Assembly (NCBI GenBank): GCA_964246985.1
Contig: CAXTSE010000003.1
Location: 62,001 to 126,000, forward strand
Reading direction: 5' to 3'
DNA length: 64,000 nucleotides
From: CAXTSE01 sp964246985
GTDB taxonomy: Bacteria; Actinomycetota; Actinomycetes; Actinomycetales; Microbacteriaceae
Under the pieces are notes generated by a model. The model had not been told where the DNA came from, did no database searches, and saw only the letters and a list, made by a program, of their open reading frames with translations. Positions within the stretch are counted from its first letter, which is position 1. Every line of letters begins with the position of its first letter. The position numbers and the translations under genes are program-made. This document shows positions 8,879-17,319 of the stretch, piece after piece.

Positions 8879-9036
8879 CTGATGCTCCTTCGTCGGTGAC
8901 CCGACCATTACACACCACGACGGCTAACGGAAGATGCCGCCCTCGTAACGCAGGGTTTACATCCAAAGGTAGACACGGGGTACCAATGGCGGCCATGCTC
9001 ATCGTCAAAGCGCTCCCCCCAGCGAAAGGACATCGC
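8879..9036. promoter_or_regulatory. divergent control region of the glutamylation operon and permease
   Basis: The 158-bp divergent region must hold both promoters. On the plus strand TTTACA (8956-8961) is a possible -35. An imperfect inverted repeat with 9-base arms, CCAAAGGTA (8963-8971) and TACCAATGG (8981-8989), is the best candidate site for the GntR regulator. On the minus strand TAATGG preceded by TTCCGT is a weak promoter match. None is strong. Confidence 0.4.
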
Positions 9037-10587
9037 ATGTCGGACACGAGGAAGGTGGCAGGCGCGACGTACACCAGCGCCGGTGCCGAGTACTTCGAGA
9101 AGCGGAAGCTGAAGCGCAGCGTGGGCGTCTGGGGGCTATGGGGGCTCGCGGTCGCGGCCGTCATCTCGGGCGACTTCTCGGGGTGGAACTTCGGCATCGA
9201 CTTCGCCGGCTTCGGCGGCATGACGATCGCGTTCGTGATCCTGGTCGCGATGTACTACGGACTGATCTTCTCGATCGGCGAGATGGCGGCGGCGATGCCG
9301 CACACGGGTGGCGCCTACTCCTTCGCGCGGTCGGCCATGGGCCCCTGGGGCGGCCTGGTCACGGGTCTCGCCGAGACCATCGAGTACGTGGCGACGACCG
9401 CGGTGATCGTCTTCTTCTCGGCCAGCTACGCCAACGGCATCACGACCGAGCTGCTCGGCTTCGACCTCACCGGCAGCATGTGGATCTGGTACGCCGTGCT
9501 CTACATCGCGTTCATCGCGCTCAACGCCGCCGGTGCCAGCATCTCGTTCAAGTTCGCGATCGTCGTGTCGATCATCTCCATCGCGATCCTCCTGGTCTTC
9601 TCGGCCATGGCGGTGTTGTCCGGCGTCTTCAGCGTCGACAAGCTCTTCGACATCGCGCCCGACCCCGGCCAGACCGCGTTCCTGCCGCACGGCGTGATCC
9701 CGATCCTGTTCGCCCTCCCCTTCGCCATGTGGTTCTTCCTCGGCATCGAGGAGCTTCCGCTGGCCGCCGAGGAGTCGCACAACCCCAGCCGCGACATCCC
9801 CCGCGCCGGCTTCATCGCCCGCGGCACCCTGATCGTCACCGGCGTGCTGATCCTCGTGCTCAACACCGGCGTGATCGGAGCCGAGGCCACAGGGACGGCG
9901 GGCGAGCCGCTGCTCGACGGCTTCCGTGCCATCGTGGGCGACCAGGCCGCGGCGGTGCTCGCGCTGTTCGCGCTGATCGGTCTGCTGGCGTCGCTGCAGG
10001 GCATCATGTTCGCCTACGGGCGCAACATGTACTCGCTGTCGCGCGCCGGGTACTACCCGAAGTTCTTTTCGCTCACCGGAAAGCGTCAGACCCCCTGGGT
10101 CGCTCTGATCGTCGGCGCGGTGCTCGGGTTCATCGCGCTGATCGTGCTCGACGTCCTGGCCAGCCTGGATGCGGAGGGCGTCGGCGCGGTCGCCGGCGCG
10201 ATCATCCTGAACATCGCCGTCTGGGGCGCCGTCGTCGCCTACTTCCTGCAGATGGTGTCGTTCATCATCCTGCGGCGGAAGTTCCCGAACGCGAAGCGCC
10301 CGTACAAGAGCCCGTGGGGTCTTCCCGGCGCCTACATCGCCGCGATCATCGCCGCGTTCGTGTTCGTCGGGTTCCTGCTCAACCCGACGTTCCAGCCGGC
10401 CATCATCGCGATCGTCATCGTCTACGTGCTCATCCTCGCCGCGTTCGCGGTCTGGGGACGGCACCGGCTCGTGCTGTCGCCCGAGGAGGAGTACGCCATC
10501 AGCGGCGGTCTCCACGGCGATCCGCAGGCCGACGGCTACGACTCGATGGAGGCCGAGGTCGTCGGCGGGGCGGACCGGAAGCCCTAG
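9037..10587 (+). CDS. APC-superfamily permease, ethanolamine-permease type
   Basis: A 516-aa membrane transporter with about 12 transmembrane helices. The N-terminal region (LKRSVGVWGLWGLAV, then AVISGDFSGWNFGI, PHTGGAYSFARSAMGPWGG and LAETIEYV) matches the ethanolamine permease branch of the amino acid-polyamine-organocation superfamily more than the putrescine importers. I chose the ATG at 9037 because GAAAGGA lies just upstream; the frame is open to 8896. It is divergent from the gamma-glutamyl ligase operon and should import its substrate. The last 40 residues form a polar cytosolic tail. Confidence 0.9.
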   Translation: MSDTRKVAGATYTSAGAEYFEKRKLKRSVGVWGLWGLAVAAVISGDFSGWNFGIDFAGFGGMTIAFVILVAMYYGLIFSIGEMAAAMPHTGGAYSFARSAMGPWGGLVTGLAETIEYVATTAVIVFFSASYANGITTELLGFDLTGSMWIWYAVLYIAFIALNAAGASISFKFAIVVSIISIAILLVFSAMAVLSGVFSVDKLFDIAPDPGQTAFLPHGVIPILFALPFAMWFFLGIEELPLAAEESHNPSRDIPRAGFIARGTLIVTGVLILVLNTGVIGAEATGTAGEPLLDGFRAIVGDQAAAVLALFALIGLLASLQGIMFAYGRNMYSLSRAGYYPKFFSLTGKRQTPWVALIVGAVLGFIALIVLDVLASLDAEGVGAVAGAIILNIAVWGAVVAYFLQMVSFIILRRKFPNAKRPYKSPWGLPGAYIAAIIAAFVFVGFLLNPTFQPAIIAIVIVYVLILAAFAVWGRHRLVLSPEEEYAISGGLHGDPQADGYDSMEAEVVGGADRKP

Positions 10588-10600
10588 CGCTCGACGCTAG
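10584..10600. terminator. symmetrical hairpin between convergent genes
   Basis: CTAGCG and CGCTAG pair across a 5-base loop. Each arm holds the stop codon of one of the two convergent genes. There is no T-tract, so termination is inferred. Confidence 0.4.
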
Positions 10601-12183
10601 GCGCGGATCAGCCGCAGCCGCGCCAGCAGAGCGGGCGCGGACCTGTCGAGGACGCGCGCGCCCAGCGCGATCCCGCCGACGAGCACCCCGACGCCGAGCA
10701 GGACGCCGACGGCACCAGCCACCCAGCCGAGCACGACCGAGTGGGTGAGGAGCGCCGCCACCGTGAGGCCGACGGCCGGTAGCACGACCGCGACGGTGAT
10801 GCCCGAGACCGCGTACGAGGCGACCAGCGAGGTGGTCGCCGAGCCCGCGGGAGCCGAGAACGGATGGCGCCCCGCACGGGCCACCGGAACGACGATCCGC
10901 GCCGACGAGACGCTCACGACCCCGGTGGCGCTGAGCAGCACGGCGAGCGACAGCCCGAGCAGCGCGGGGAGGTCGGCGACGCGACCGGTCACGATCGCGA
11001 CAGCGACCTGCACGATCAGCACCGCCGGCACCCCGATCACCAGGAGCGCCGCGGCACGCCCGAGGCGGTCGTCGCGGCCGCGCGTCCCCGCCGCCACCTC
11101 GGCGGCGAACGCCGTGCCGTCGTAGGAGACACCGGCGAACACGGCGAGCGGCAGCAGCGACGCGACCACGGGACCGGCCGCGAGCGCCAGACCGTCGATG
11201 TGGGTGAGCTGCGCCCAGAGCAGCATGAGCGCCGGCATGATGGGCAGGATCAGCAGCTGACGACTGTGTCGCGGATCACGGAACCAGTACACGAGCGACC
11301 GTGCCGCGATCGCTCCCGCGGGCGTCGCCGGCACGCGCGCGAGCAGTCCGAGGCGCCCGCCGTCTGCCACCCGCGCCGCCGACCCGCCGCCGCTCGATCG
11401 CAGCACGGTGCCCAATGCCAGCCGCCACAGCCCGACGACCGCCCCAAGCGTCGCGACCGCGATGCCGGTCGCGGCGAGCGCGCCCCAGCCATCCCCGAGC
11501 ACGAGCCGGCCGGGCACCGACCACACCGCGCCGAACGGGGTCCAGCCGAGCACGTCGACCGCGATCCGGAACCCCTGCAGCGGGTCCGGGCCGGCACCGA
11601 GCAGGCCAGCGACGAAGGCGGCCGCGGCGGGGGCGATCAGCGCGGCGATCAGCGCCACCGCGATGACGATGCGCTGGGGACCCCGCCCCCTCAGCAACGC
11701 GCCCGTCACCGCGGTGATGAGGCGTGATCCGGCGATCGCAGTCGCGGCGCCGACCAGGCCCGCGACGACGGCGGCCGAAGCGGCCAGCGGATGCGCGCGC
11801 CAGGCGATCGCGACCCCGACCGACACGAGGATGGTCACCGCGCCCGGCACCCACGCGACCCCGACGAGGAACATCGCCAGCATCATCCGCGAGGTGCGCA
11901 GCGGGAACGGTGCGAGCTTCAGCGGATCGAGGGTCTGCTCGACCCCCTCGAAGAGCACCGGCACGACCATCCAGCCGAGCACGAGCAGCGCTCCGCCGAC
12001 CACGACGACGGTCTGCGTCGCCTGAGGCGGGGCGGTCGACGCCACGAGCAGCCCGACGATGACCAGGCCGAGGACGACGAGAGCCTGCACCCCGCCGAGG
12101 ATCACCGCCACGAGCTGCAGCCGATTGCGTCGCAGCGTGTTGGCCAGAACCTGGAACCGCAGCCTCAGGAGGACAGCAACCAC
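10597..12183 (-). CDS. ABC transporter permease (membrane subunit)
   Basis: A 528-aa polytopic membrane protein with about 12 hydrophobic segments and no enzymatic motif. The GTG at 12183 is preceded by GGGGAGGG and overlaps the ATPase gene by 19 bp, so the two are translationally coupled and form an exporter. The sequence resembles large ABC-2-type permeases of actinobacteria (paired six-helix halves). The cargo is unknown. It converges on the ethanolamine-type permease. Confidence 0.82.
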   Translation of the reverse strand: MVAVLLRLRFQVLANTLRRNRLQLVAVILGGVQALVVLGLVIVGLLVASTAPPQATQTVVVVGGALLVLGWMVVPVLFEGVEQTLDPLKLAPFPLRTSRMMLAMFLVGVAWVPGAVTILVSVGVAIAWRAHPLAASAAVVAGLVGAATAIAGSRLITAVTGALLRGRGPQRIVIAVALIAALIAPAAAAFVAGLLGAGPDPLQGFRIAVDVLGWTPFGAVWSVPGRLVLGDGWGALAATGIAVATLGAVVGLWRLALGTVLRSSGGGSAARVADGGRLGLLARVPATPAGAIAARSLVYWFRDPRHSRQLLILPIMPALMLLWAQLTHIDGLALAAGPVVASLLPLAVFAGVSYDGTAFAAEVAAGTRGRDDRLGRAAALLVIGVPAVLIVQVAVAIVTGRVADLPALLGLSLAVLLSATGVVSVSSARIVVPVARAGRHPFSAPAGSATTSLVASYAVSGITVAVVLPAVGLTVAALLTHSVVLGWVAGAVGVLLGVGVLVGGIALGARVLDRSAPALLARLRLIRA

Positions 12184-12917
12184 GCCGGACCCTCCCCGTG
12201 GCGTCGCCCGCCGACCAGCCCGAGGAAGCGGTCTTCGAGGGTGCCGTCGCCGCGCACCTCGTCGACGGTGCCCGACACGAGGATGCGGCCGGCCGCGACG
12301 ATGGCGACGTGGTCGCACATGCGCTGCACCAGATCCATGGAGTGGCTCGAGACGACGACCGTGCCGCCGCCGGCGACGAAGCCCTCGAGGATGTCGCGGA
12401 TGTTGGCCGCCGACACCGGGTCGACCGATTCGAAGGGCTCGTCGAGCACGAGCAGCCGGGGCGAGTGCACGAGGGCCGCGGCGAGCGCGATCTTCTTGGT
12501 CATCCCGGCCGAGAAGTCCGAGACCGCGGTGCCGGCGCTCGCCTCCAGGTCGAGCAGCCGCAGCAGGTCGACGGTCCGCTCGGAGACGGTGTCGCGATCG
12601 AGGCCGAAGAGCAACCCCGAGAACATGATGAGCTGCTCGCCGGTGAGCCGGTCGTACAGGTCGACTCCGTCGGCGAGGTTGCCGATGAGGCGCTTGGCCT
12701 CGCGTGGGTGGGTCCAGACGTCGATGCCGTGCACGAGCGCCTGCCCGGCGTCGGGGCGCAGCAGGCCGGTGGCCATCGAGAGCGTCGTGGTCTTGCCCGC
12801 GCCGTTCGGTCCGACGATGCCGTAGAACGAGCCGTGCGGCACTCTGAGGTCGAGGCTGTCGACAGCGGTGGTCGACCCGAACCGCTTCGTCAGCCCCCGC
12901 AGCTCGAGCGCGCTCAT
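12165..12917 (-). CDS. ABC transporter ATP-binding protein
   Basis: A 250-aa nucleotide-binding subunit. Walker A is GPNGAGKT at 36-43. The Q-loop region is NLADGVDLYD. The signature is degenerate, FSAGM in place of LSGGQ, as in many ABC-2-type exporters. Walker B is LLVLDEPF, followed by SVDP and the H-switch SSHS. It partners the overlapping permease. TATCAT on the minus strand lies 6 nt before the ATG, giving a leaderless start; there is no ribosome site. Confidence 0.93.
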   Translation of the reverse strand: MSALELRGLTKRFGSTTAVDSLDLRVPHGSFYGIVGPNGAGKTTTLSMATGLLRPDAGQALVHGIDVWTHPREAKRLIGNLADGVDLYDRLTGEQLIMFSGLLFGLDRDTVSERTVDLLRLLDLEASAGTAVSDFSAGMTKKIALAAALVHSPRLLVLDEPFESVDPVSAANIRDILEGFVAGGGTVVVSSHSMDLVQRMCDHVAIVAAGRILVSGTVDEVRGDGTLEDRFLGLVGGRRHGEGPAWLLSS

Positions 12918-12923
12918 CGTCGA

Positions 12924-12929
12924 ATGATA
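12924..12929 (-). promoter_or_regulatory. -10 hexamer of leaderless ABC operon promoter
   Basis: TATCAT, five of six matches to TATAAT, six bases before the ATG of the ATPase gene. Confidence 0.55.
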
Positions 12930-12953
12930 CGTGCGGGTCGAGCGCGGCCTCCT

Positions 12954-12969
12954 CCCCCAGCTACGGGGG
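12954..12969. promoter_or_regulatory. CCCCC/GGGGG palindrome in divergent region
   Basis: CCCCCAGCTACGGGGG lies between the divergent ABC and hydrolase genes, in the -35 zone of both. A similar motif recurs at 24040, 26618 and 27215. The role is unknown. Confidence 0.35.
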
Positions 12970-12984
12970 CACGGCGGTTGCGGG

Positions 12985-12990
12985 TAGCGT
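12985..12990 (+). promoter_or_regulatory. -10 hexamer of the hydrolase gene
   Basis: TAGCGT, six bases before the GTG start at 12997. No ribosome site is present. Confidence 0.45.
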
Positions 12991-12996
12991 TCACGG

Positions 12997-13749
12997 GTGC
13001 CCACCTCGACCCGCCGCCGCGTCGCGTCCGGCGTGGCCGCGGGTCTCGTCCTTCTTGTCACCGGGGGCCTCGCCTGGGCGGCATCGCCGATGACGGCCGA
13101 GCCCGAGCCGCTCGCCGACGTGTGGGCGGATGCGGCGGTCGCCTACCGCGAGACAGCCGACGGCGTCGTGCTCACCCCCGACGCACCGAACGGCTCGGGC
13201 CTCGTCTACCTCGCCGGCGCCCGCGTCGAGCCGGCCGCCTACGCGTCGAAGCTCTCCGGGCTGGTAGAGGCGGGCATCACCGTCGTCATCGCGCGCCCGA
13301 CCCTCAACTTCGCGATCGCCGAGACCCGGCCGCTCGCCGATTTCGAAGCCCTCGCGCCCGACGTCGACACCTGGTTCGTGGGCGGGCACTCGCTCGGCGG
13401 GGTGAAGGCGTGCCTGTACGCGGCCGAGGATCCCGACGGCCTCGCGGGACTCGTGCTGTTCGGGTCCTACTGCTCGGCCGACATCTCGGCGTCCGACCTG
13501 CCCGTGCTCACGCTGTCGGCGACCGAGGACGGTCTCAGCACGCCCGCCAAGATCGCGGATGCCGCGAGACTGCTGCCCGCATCCGCCCAGCTGGTCAGCC
13601 TGCCCGGCGCCGCGCACGCGCAATTCGGCGACTACGGCGCGCAGCCGGGCGATGGCACGCCCACCGCGACCGACGCCGACGTCCGCGCGGAGATCACAGA
13701 TGCGGTGCTCGCCTTCACGACCGACGCTGCGGATGGCGGCGGCTCGTGA
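12997..13749 (+). CDS. secreted or membrane-anchored alpha/beta hydrolase
   Basis: A 250-aa protein. Residues 1-30 (basic start, then a hydrophobic run to LAWAAS) are a signal peptide or anchor. The nucleophile elbow is GGHSLGG with S132. A likely catalytic His is in PGAAHAQFG near 208. It belongs to the group of short hydrolases annotated as carboxymethylenebutenolidase-like/alpha-beta hydrolase; the substrate is unknown. The GTG start is leaderless. The stop overlaps the next gene by 4 bp. Confidence 0.82.
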   Translation: MPTSTRRRVASGVAAGLVLLVTGGLAWAASPMTAEPEPLADVWADAAVAYRETADGVVLTPDAPNGSGLVYLAGARVEPAAYASKLSGLVEAGITVVIARPTLNFAIAETRPLADFEALAPDVDTWFVGGHSLGGVKACLYAAEDPDGLAGLVLFGSYCSADISASDLPVLTLSATEDGLSTPAKIADAARLLPASAQLVSLPGAAHAQFGDYGAQPGDGTPTATDADVRAEITDAVLAFTTDAADGGGS

Positions 13750-14657
13750 CGCGCCCCGTCGCGGCAGCCCTCGCGGCCGCCCCCGTCCCGCTCGACGGAG
13801 GCCTCGGCACGCTGCTCGAGGCGCACGGGCACGACCTGAGCTCGCACCTGTGGTCGGCCCGGCTGCTGATCGAGCGCCCCGAGGCCGTCGTGGCCGCGCA
13901 CGCCGAGTACTTCCGTGCCGGGGCGCGCGTCGCCATCACGAGCTCGTACCAGGTGGGCTACGACGTGCTCGAGCGGGAGGGGCTCGACGCCGACGCGGTC
14001 GACGTGCTTCTGACGCGCAGCGTGCAGCTCGCGGCCGCCGCCCGCGACGAGGCGGGCGTGCGCGACAGCGCGTGGATCGCCGCGAGCGTCGGACCCTACG
14101 GTGCGACCCGCGCCGACGGCAGCGAGTACACGGGCGACTACGACCTCGGCCTCGCCGAGCTGCGGGAGTGGCACCGCAGGCGGCTGCGGGTGCTCGACGC
14201 GGCGGGTGCCGACCTCCTCGCCGTCGAGACGATCCCGTCGCTGACCGAGGTCGCGGCGATCGTCGCGGAGCTCGAGGGCGCGCGGACCCCGGCCTGGGTG
14301 AGCGTCACGATCGCGGACGGCGCCCTCAGGTCCGGCGAATCGCTCGCCGAGGCGTTCGCGCTGGCAGCGGCGAGCGATGCGGTGCTCGCGGTCGGCGTCA
14401 ACTGCTGCGACCCTCGCGAGGTGACCGATGCGATCCGCACCGCCCGTGAGGTCACCAGCAAGCCGATCGTCGTCTACCCCAACAGCGGCGAGCTGTGGGA
14501 TGCGGCGGGCCGCGTCTGGCGGGGCGACCTCGGCATCCGCGACGACCTGGTCGCCGAGTGGCTCGACGCCGGAGCCGGGCTCGTCGGCGGATGCTGCCGC
14601 ATCGGCTCCACGGAGGTCGCGCGGGTCGCGAGAGCGGTCGCCCAGCGGGACGACTAG
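13746..14657 (+). CDS. mmuM: homocysteine S-methyltransferase
   Basis: A 303-aa Pfam S-methyl_trans protein that methylates homocysteine to methionine, usually from S-methylmethionine. It begins with PLDGGLGTLLEAHG. The zinc cysteines are in GVNCCDP (about 219) and GGCC (about 283). Length fits MmuM rather than cobalamin-dependent MetH. The GTG start overlaps the hydrolase stop (GTGA), so the pair is an operon. Its end overlaps the convergent MMPL gene by 4 bp. Confidence 0.92.
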   Translation: MTRPVAAALAAAPVPLDGGLGTLLEAHGHDLSSHLWSARLLIERPEAVVAAHAEYFRAGARVAITSSYQVGYDVLEREGLDADAVDVLLTRSVQLAAAARDEAGVRDSAWIAASVGPYGATRADGSEYTGDYDLGLAELREWHRRRLRVLDAAGADLLAVETIPSLTEVAAIVAELEGARTPAWVSVTIADGALRSGESLAEAFALAAASDAVLAVGVNCCDPREVTDAIRTAREVTSKPIVVYPNSGELWDAAGRVWRGDLGIRDDLVAEWLDAGAGLVGGCCRIGSTEVARVARAVAQRDD

Positions 14658-16732
14658 CGGGCCACCGCCTTCGGTCTGCTCGGCCACCAGAAGCGCTCGC
14701 CGAGCACGAACACGATCGCGGGCACCAGCACCGTGCGCACCACGAGGGTGTCGAGCAGGACGCCGATGCACACGATGACGCCGATCTGCGCGAGGGCCAC
14801 CACCGGCAGGACCCCCAGCACGACGAAGACCGAGGCGAGCAGGACGCCCGCGCTGGTGATCACCCCGCCGGTGCCCGCGAGCGCGGTGATCATGGCCTGA
14901 CGGGTCGGCAGCCCGCCGGCGGCCTCCTCCTTCACCCGCGTCACGAGGAAGATGTTGTAGTCCACCCCGAGCGCCACGAGGAAGAGGAACGCGAACAGCA
15001 CGACGCTCGTGTCGAAGGCCGCGAATCCGAGCACGTTCTGGAAGATCCAGTTCGACGCCCCGAGGCTCGCGAAGAAGGTCGCCAGCACGGTGGCGATGAG
15101 CAGCACCGGCGCGACGAGCGACCGCAGCAGCAGCGCCAGCACCGCGAAGACGACGGCGATGATCAGCGGCAGGATGACCGCGCGATCGCGCTCGGATGCG
15201 TCGCGCACGTCGAGCGCGGTCGCGTCGGTGCCGCCGACCAGGGACTCGCGCAGGTCGGCATCGCCGTCGGCGAACGCGTCGCGCAGTCGCTCGACGGTCG
15301 CGAACGCGCCGTCGCTCTGCGGCGCATCCGCAAGGGTCACGGTGAACTGGGTGCGGTCGTCCCAGCTGTCGCCGCGGGTGACGGCGTCGACGCCGTCCAC
15401 ATCCCCGATCACGCTCTCGGCGTCGTCGGCGGCCGATTCGGGCACGAACACCGTCGTCTGCGCGGTGAGCCCGGCCGGGAAGGAGCGCTCGAGCACCTGC
15501 TGCGCCTGCACCGACTCCGGGTCGCCGAGGATCTGCTCGGTCTGCGGCAGGCCGATGCCGAAGCCCACGATGCCGGCGCTCAGCACGCCGAGCAGTGCAA
15601 GGGCGCCGACCGCGGTGCGGCGGGGACGGTGCGAGACGGCCTCGCCGATCCGCCACCAGATGCCGTGCCGGGCGGGGGCAACGGCATCGGCCACGCGCGG
15701 CACGAACGGCCAGAACAGCCCGCGCCCCGCCAGCGCGAGCGCCGCGGGCAGCACGAGCAGCCCGAACAGCAGCGCGATGACGATGCCGACCGCGCAGGCG
15801 AGGCCGAGCGCGCGGGTGCCGTCGAGGCTGCCGAGCAGCAGGAGGAGGAGCGAGAGGATCACCGTGCCGCCGCTCGCGAGGATCGCCTCGCCGGCCCCCC
15901 GCACGGCTATCCGCATCGCGACGAACCGATCGCTCTCGCGCAGCAGCTCCTCGCGGTAGCGCGCGACCAGCAGCAGCGCGTAGTTGGTCCCCGCGCCGAA
16001 GACGAGCACCGACTGGATGCCGGCCACCGACGGATCGATCGTCACGCCGAGCTGCGGCCCGAGCCACGCGACCACGACGCGCGCGACGCCGTCGGCGATG
16101 CCGACCGTCAGCAGCGGCACGATCCAGAGCACCGGACTGCGGTAGGTGATGATCAGCAGCACTCCGACGACGATGGCCGTGATGAGCAGCAGCCGGAAGT
16201 CGGCACCGGCGAAGGCCCCCGCGGTGTCGGCCTGGAACCCGACGGGCCCGGTCAGCTGCACCTGCAGGTCGTCGGGCAGCCCATCGCGAGCGGCCTCGCG
16301 CAGCTCGTCGGCGGCCGCAGCGATGTCGTCGCCGGCTTCGTCCTGCGAGAGCGGCACGACGACGATGGCCGACGTGCCGTCGTCCGACGGCACCGGGCGC
16401 ACGGCCTGCGGCGTGGTCGACAGCTCGGCGAGCCGTGCGGCGGCGTCGTCGACGGCGGTCAGGTCGGACGCGGTGAGGTCGCTGCCGTCGTCCGCGGCAT
16501 CTCCGTCGCGCGAGAACACGAGGATGCCGACTGTCGCGTCCGACGACGGGCCGTCCTCGAGGATCGCGGCGACCTGAGCGGACTCCGCGCTGTCGGGCAG
16601 CCCGGCGGTGGGGAACGACTCGTCGGCCGGACCCGAGAGCAGCCCGAAGGCGGCGCCGGTCGCGATGAGCGCGATGACCAGGGTGAGCCAGGCCGTCAGA
16701 CGGCGGCGGATGGGGAGCTGCAGGATGCGCAC
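14654..16732 (-). CDS. MMPL-family RND exporter
   Basis: A 692-aa transporter with two repeats, each with one helix, a large outer domain and five helices. Key segments are GAGTNYALLLVARYREEL and, in the second half, LGVDYNIFLVTRVKEE, the MMPL signatures with the proton-relay Asp/Tyr. The GTG start at 16732 follows GAGAGG. It is divergent from a MarR regulator with a clear shared operator, so it is probably a MarR-controlled drug or lipid exporter. Confidence 0.93.
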   Translation of the reverse strand: MRILQLPIRRRLTAWLTLVIALIATGAAFGLLSGPADESFPTAGLPDSAESAQVAAILEDGPSSDATVGILVFSRDGDAADDGSDLTASDLTAVDDAAARLAELSTTPQAVRPVPSDDGTSAIVVVPLSQDEAGDDIAAAADELREAARDGLPDDLQVQLTGPVGFQADTAGAFAGADFRLLLITAIVVGVLLIITYRSPVLWIVPLLTVGIADGVARVVVAWLGPQLGVTIDPSVAGIQSVLVFGAGTNYALLLVARYREELLRESDRFVAMRIAVRGAGEAILASGGTVILSLLLLLLGSLDGTRALGLACAVGIVIALLFGLLVLPAALALAGRGLFWPFVPRVADAVAPARHGIWWRIGEAVSHRPRRTAVGALALLGVLSAGIVGFGIGLPQTEQILGDPESVQAQQVLERSFPAGLTAQTTVFVPESAADDAESVIGDVDGVDAVTRGDSWDDRTQFTVTLADAPQSDGAFATVERLRDAFADGDADLRESLVGGTDATALDVRDASERDRAVILPLIIAVVFAVLALLLRSLVAPVLLIATVLATFFASLGASNWIFQNVLGFAAFDTSVVLFAFLFLVALGVDYNIFLVTRVKEEAAGGLPTRQAMITALAGTGGVITSAGVLLASVFVVLGVLPVVALAQIGVIVCIGVLLDTLVVRTVLVPAIVFVLGERFWWPSRPKAVAR

Positions 16733-16764
16733 GAGGGGCCTCTCACGGGTGTGCCGGGCTTTGT

Positions 16765-16782
16765 TTTAGTCACCTTACTAAA
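16765..16782. promoter_or_regulatory. MarR operator, TTTAGT-N6-ACTAAA
   Basis: A perfect inverted repeat (arms TTTAGT and ACTAAA, spacer CACCTT) between the MMPL and marR genes. It overlaps the -35 zone of marR and lies 33 bp upstream of the MMPL start, so one site can repress both. Confidence 0.75.
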
Positions 16783-16793
16783 GGTCTTTGTGA

Positions 16794-16799
16794 GATACT
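16794..16799 (+). promoter_or_regulatory. -10 hexamer of leaderless marR promoter
   Basis: GATACT, six bases before the ATG at 16806 and 11 bases downstream of the operator. Confidence 0.5.
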
Positions 16800-16805
16800 A
16801 GCCCG

Positions 16806-17282
16806 ATGGACGCGACACCCCAGCAGCCGCGATACGCGCAGCAGCTCCGTGAGATCGCCGGCCTCCACGCCGACTTCACCAGCCGGCTGGCCGCGTCGCT
16901 CGACCTCAACTCGACCGCGCTCGACGCGATGGAGTGGCTGATGGCGGAAGGGCCGCTCACCCCGAGCGACCTGGCGGCGCGCCTGCACCTCACTCCGGGC
17001 GGCGTGACCAATCTGGTGAACCGGCTTGAGGCCACCGGGCATGCACGCCGCGAGCAGGCGCCCGGCGACGGACGGAGCGTGCGCGTGGTGCCGACCCCCG
17101 CATCCGTCGCCACCACCCTCGAGCGTCTCGGTCCGCTGATCGGCGAGATGACGCAGCGCACCGGCGGCTACACCATCGCCGAGATGGCCACCATCGAGCG
17201 ATTCCTGGGCGACGTGACCGAATCGTATGCGGCCGGTATCCACGGCCTGACCGGCCCGCCGAGCGCAAGCCCCCTCCCCTGA
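16806..17282 (+). CDS. MarR-family transcriptional regulator
   Basis: A 158-aa winged helix-turn-helix protein. The recognition region is LTPSDLAARLHLTPGGVTNLVNRLEATG (about 50-78), followed by the wing (R near 82 to VRVVPTP). Helices on both sides form the dimer interface. It is divergent from the MMPL exporter, and the 18-bp palindrome between them is the likely operator. Autoregulation and pump control are inferred. There is no ribosome site; a -10 lies 6 nt before the ATG. Confidence 0.92.
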   Translation: MDATPQQPRYAQQLREIAGLHADFTSRLAASLDLNSTALDAMEWLMAEGPLTPSDLAARLHLTPGGVTNLVNRLEATGHARREQAPGDGRSVRVVPTPASVATTLERLGPLIGEMTQRTGGYTIAEMATIERFLGDVTESYAAGIHGLTGPPSASPLP

Positions 17283-17306
17283 TTCCTCCGGCCGCCGCGC
17301 ACATGG

Positions 17307-17312
17307 CAGGAT
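17307..17312 (+). promoter_or_regulatory. -10-like hexamer of the transglutaminase-like gene
   Basis: CAGGAT, seven bases before the ATG at 17320. It is a weaker match than the others. Confidence 0.3.
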
Positions 17313-17319
17313 CGGCGGA

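Noticed and set aside
9136..10515. Long open frame on the minus strand opposite the permease gene
   Set aside because: It is a shadow of the plus-strand gene in very GC-rich DNA; its product is a low-complexity Asp/Arg/His/Gly string with no family resemblance and no ribosome site.
3863..10587. Cluster first read as a putrescine (Puu) pathway
   Set aside because: There is no PuuB-type oxidase, and the importer is of the ethanolamine-permease type; the SDR fits an amino-alcohol substrate better. Putrescine is not formally excluded.
13632..16067. 811-codon open frame on the minus strand overlapping the MMPL gene
   Set aside because: The MMPL frame at 14654-16732 has full family motifs; the longer frame is Arg/Ala-rich and runs antisense through homocysteine methyltransferase.
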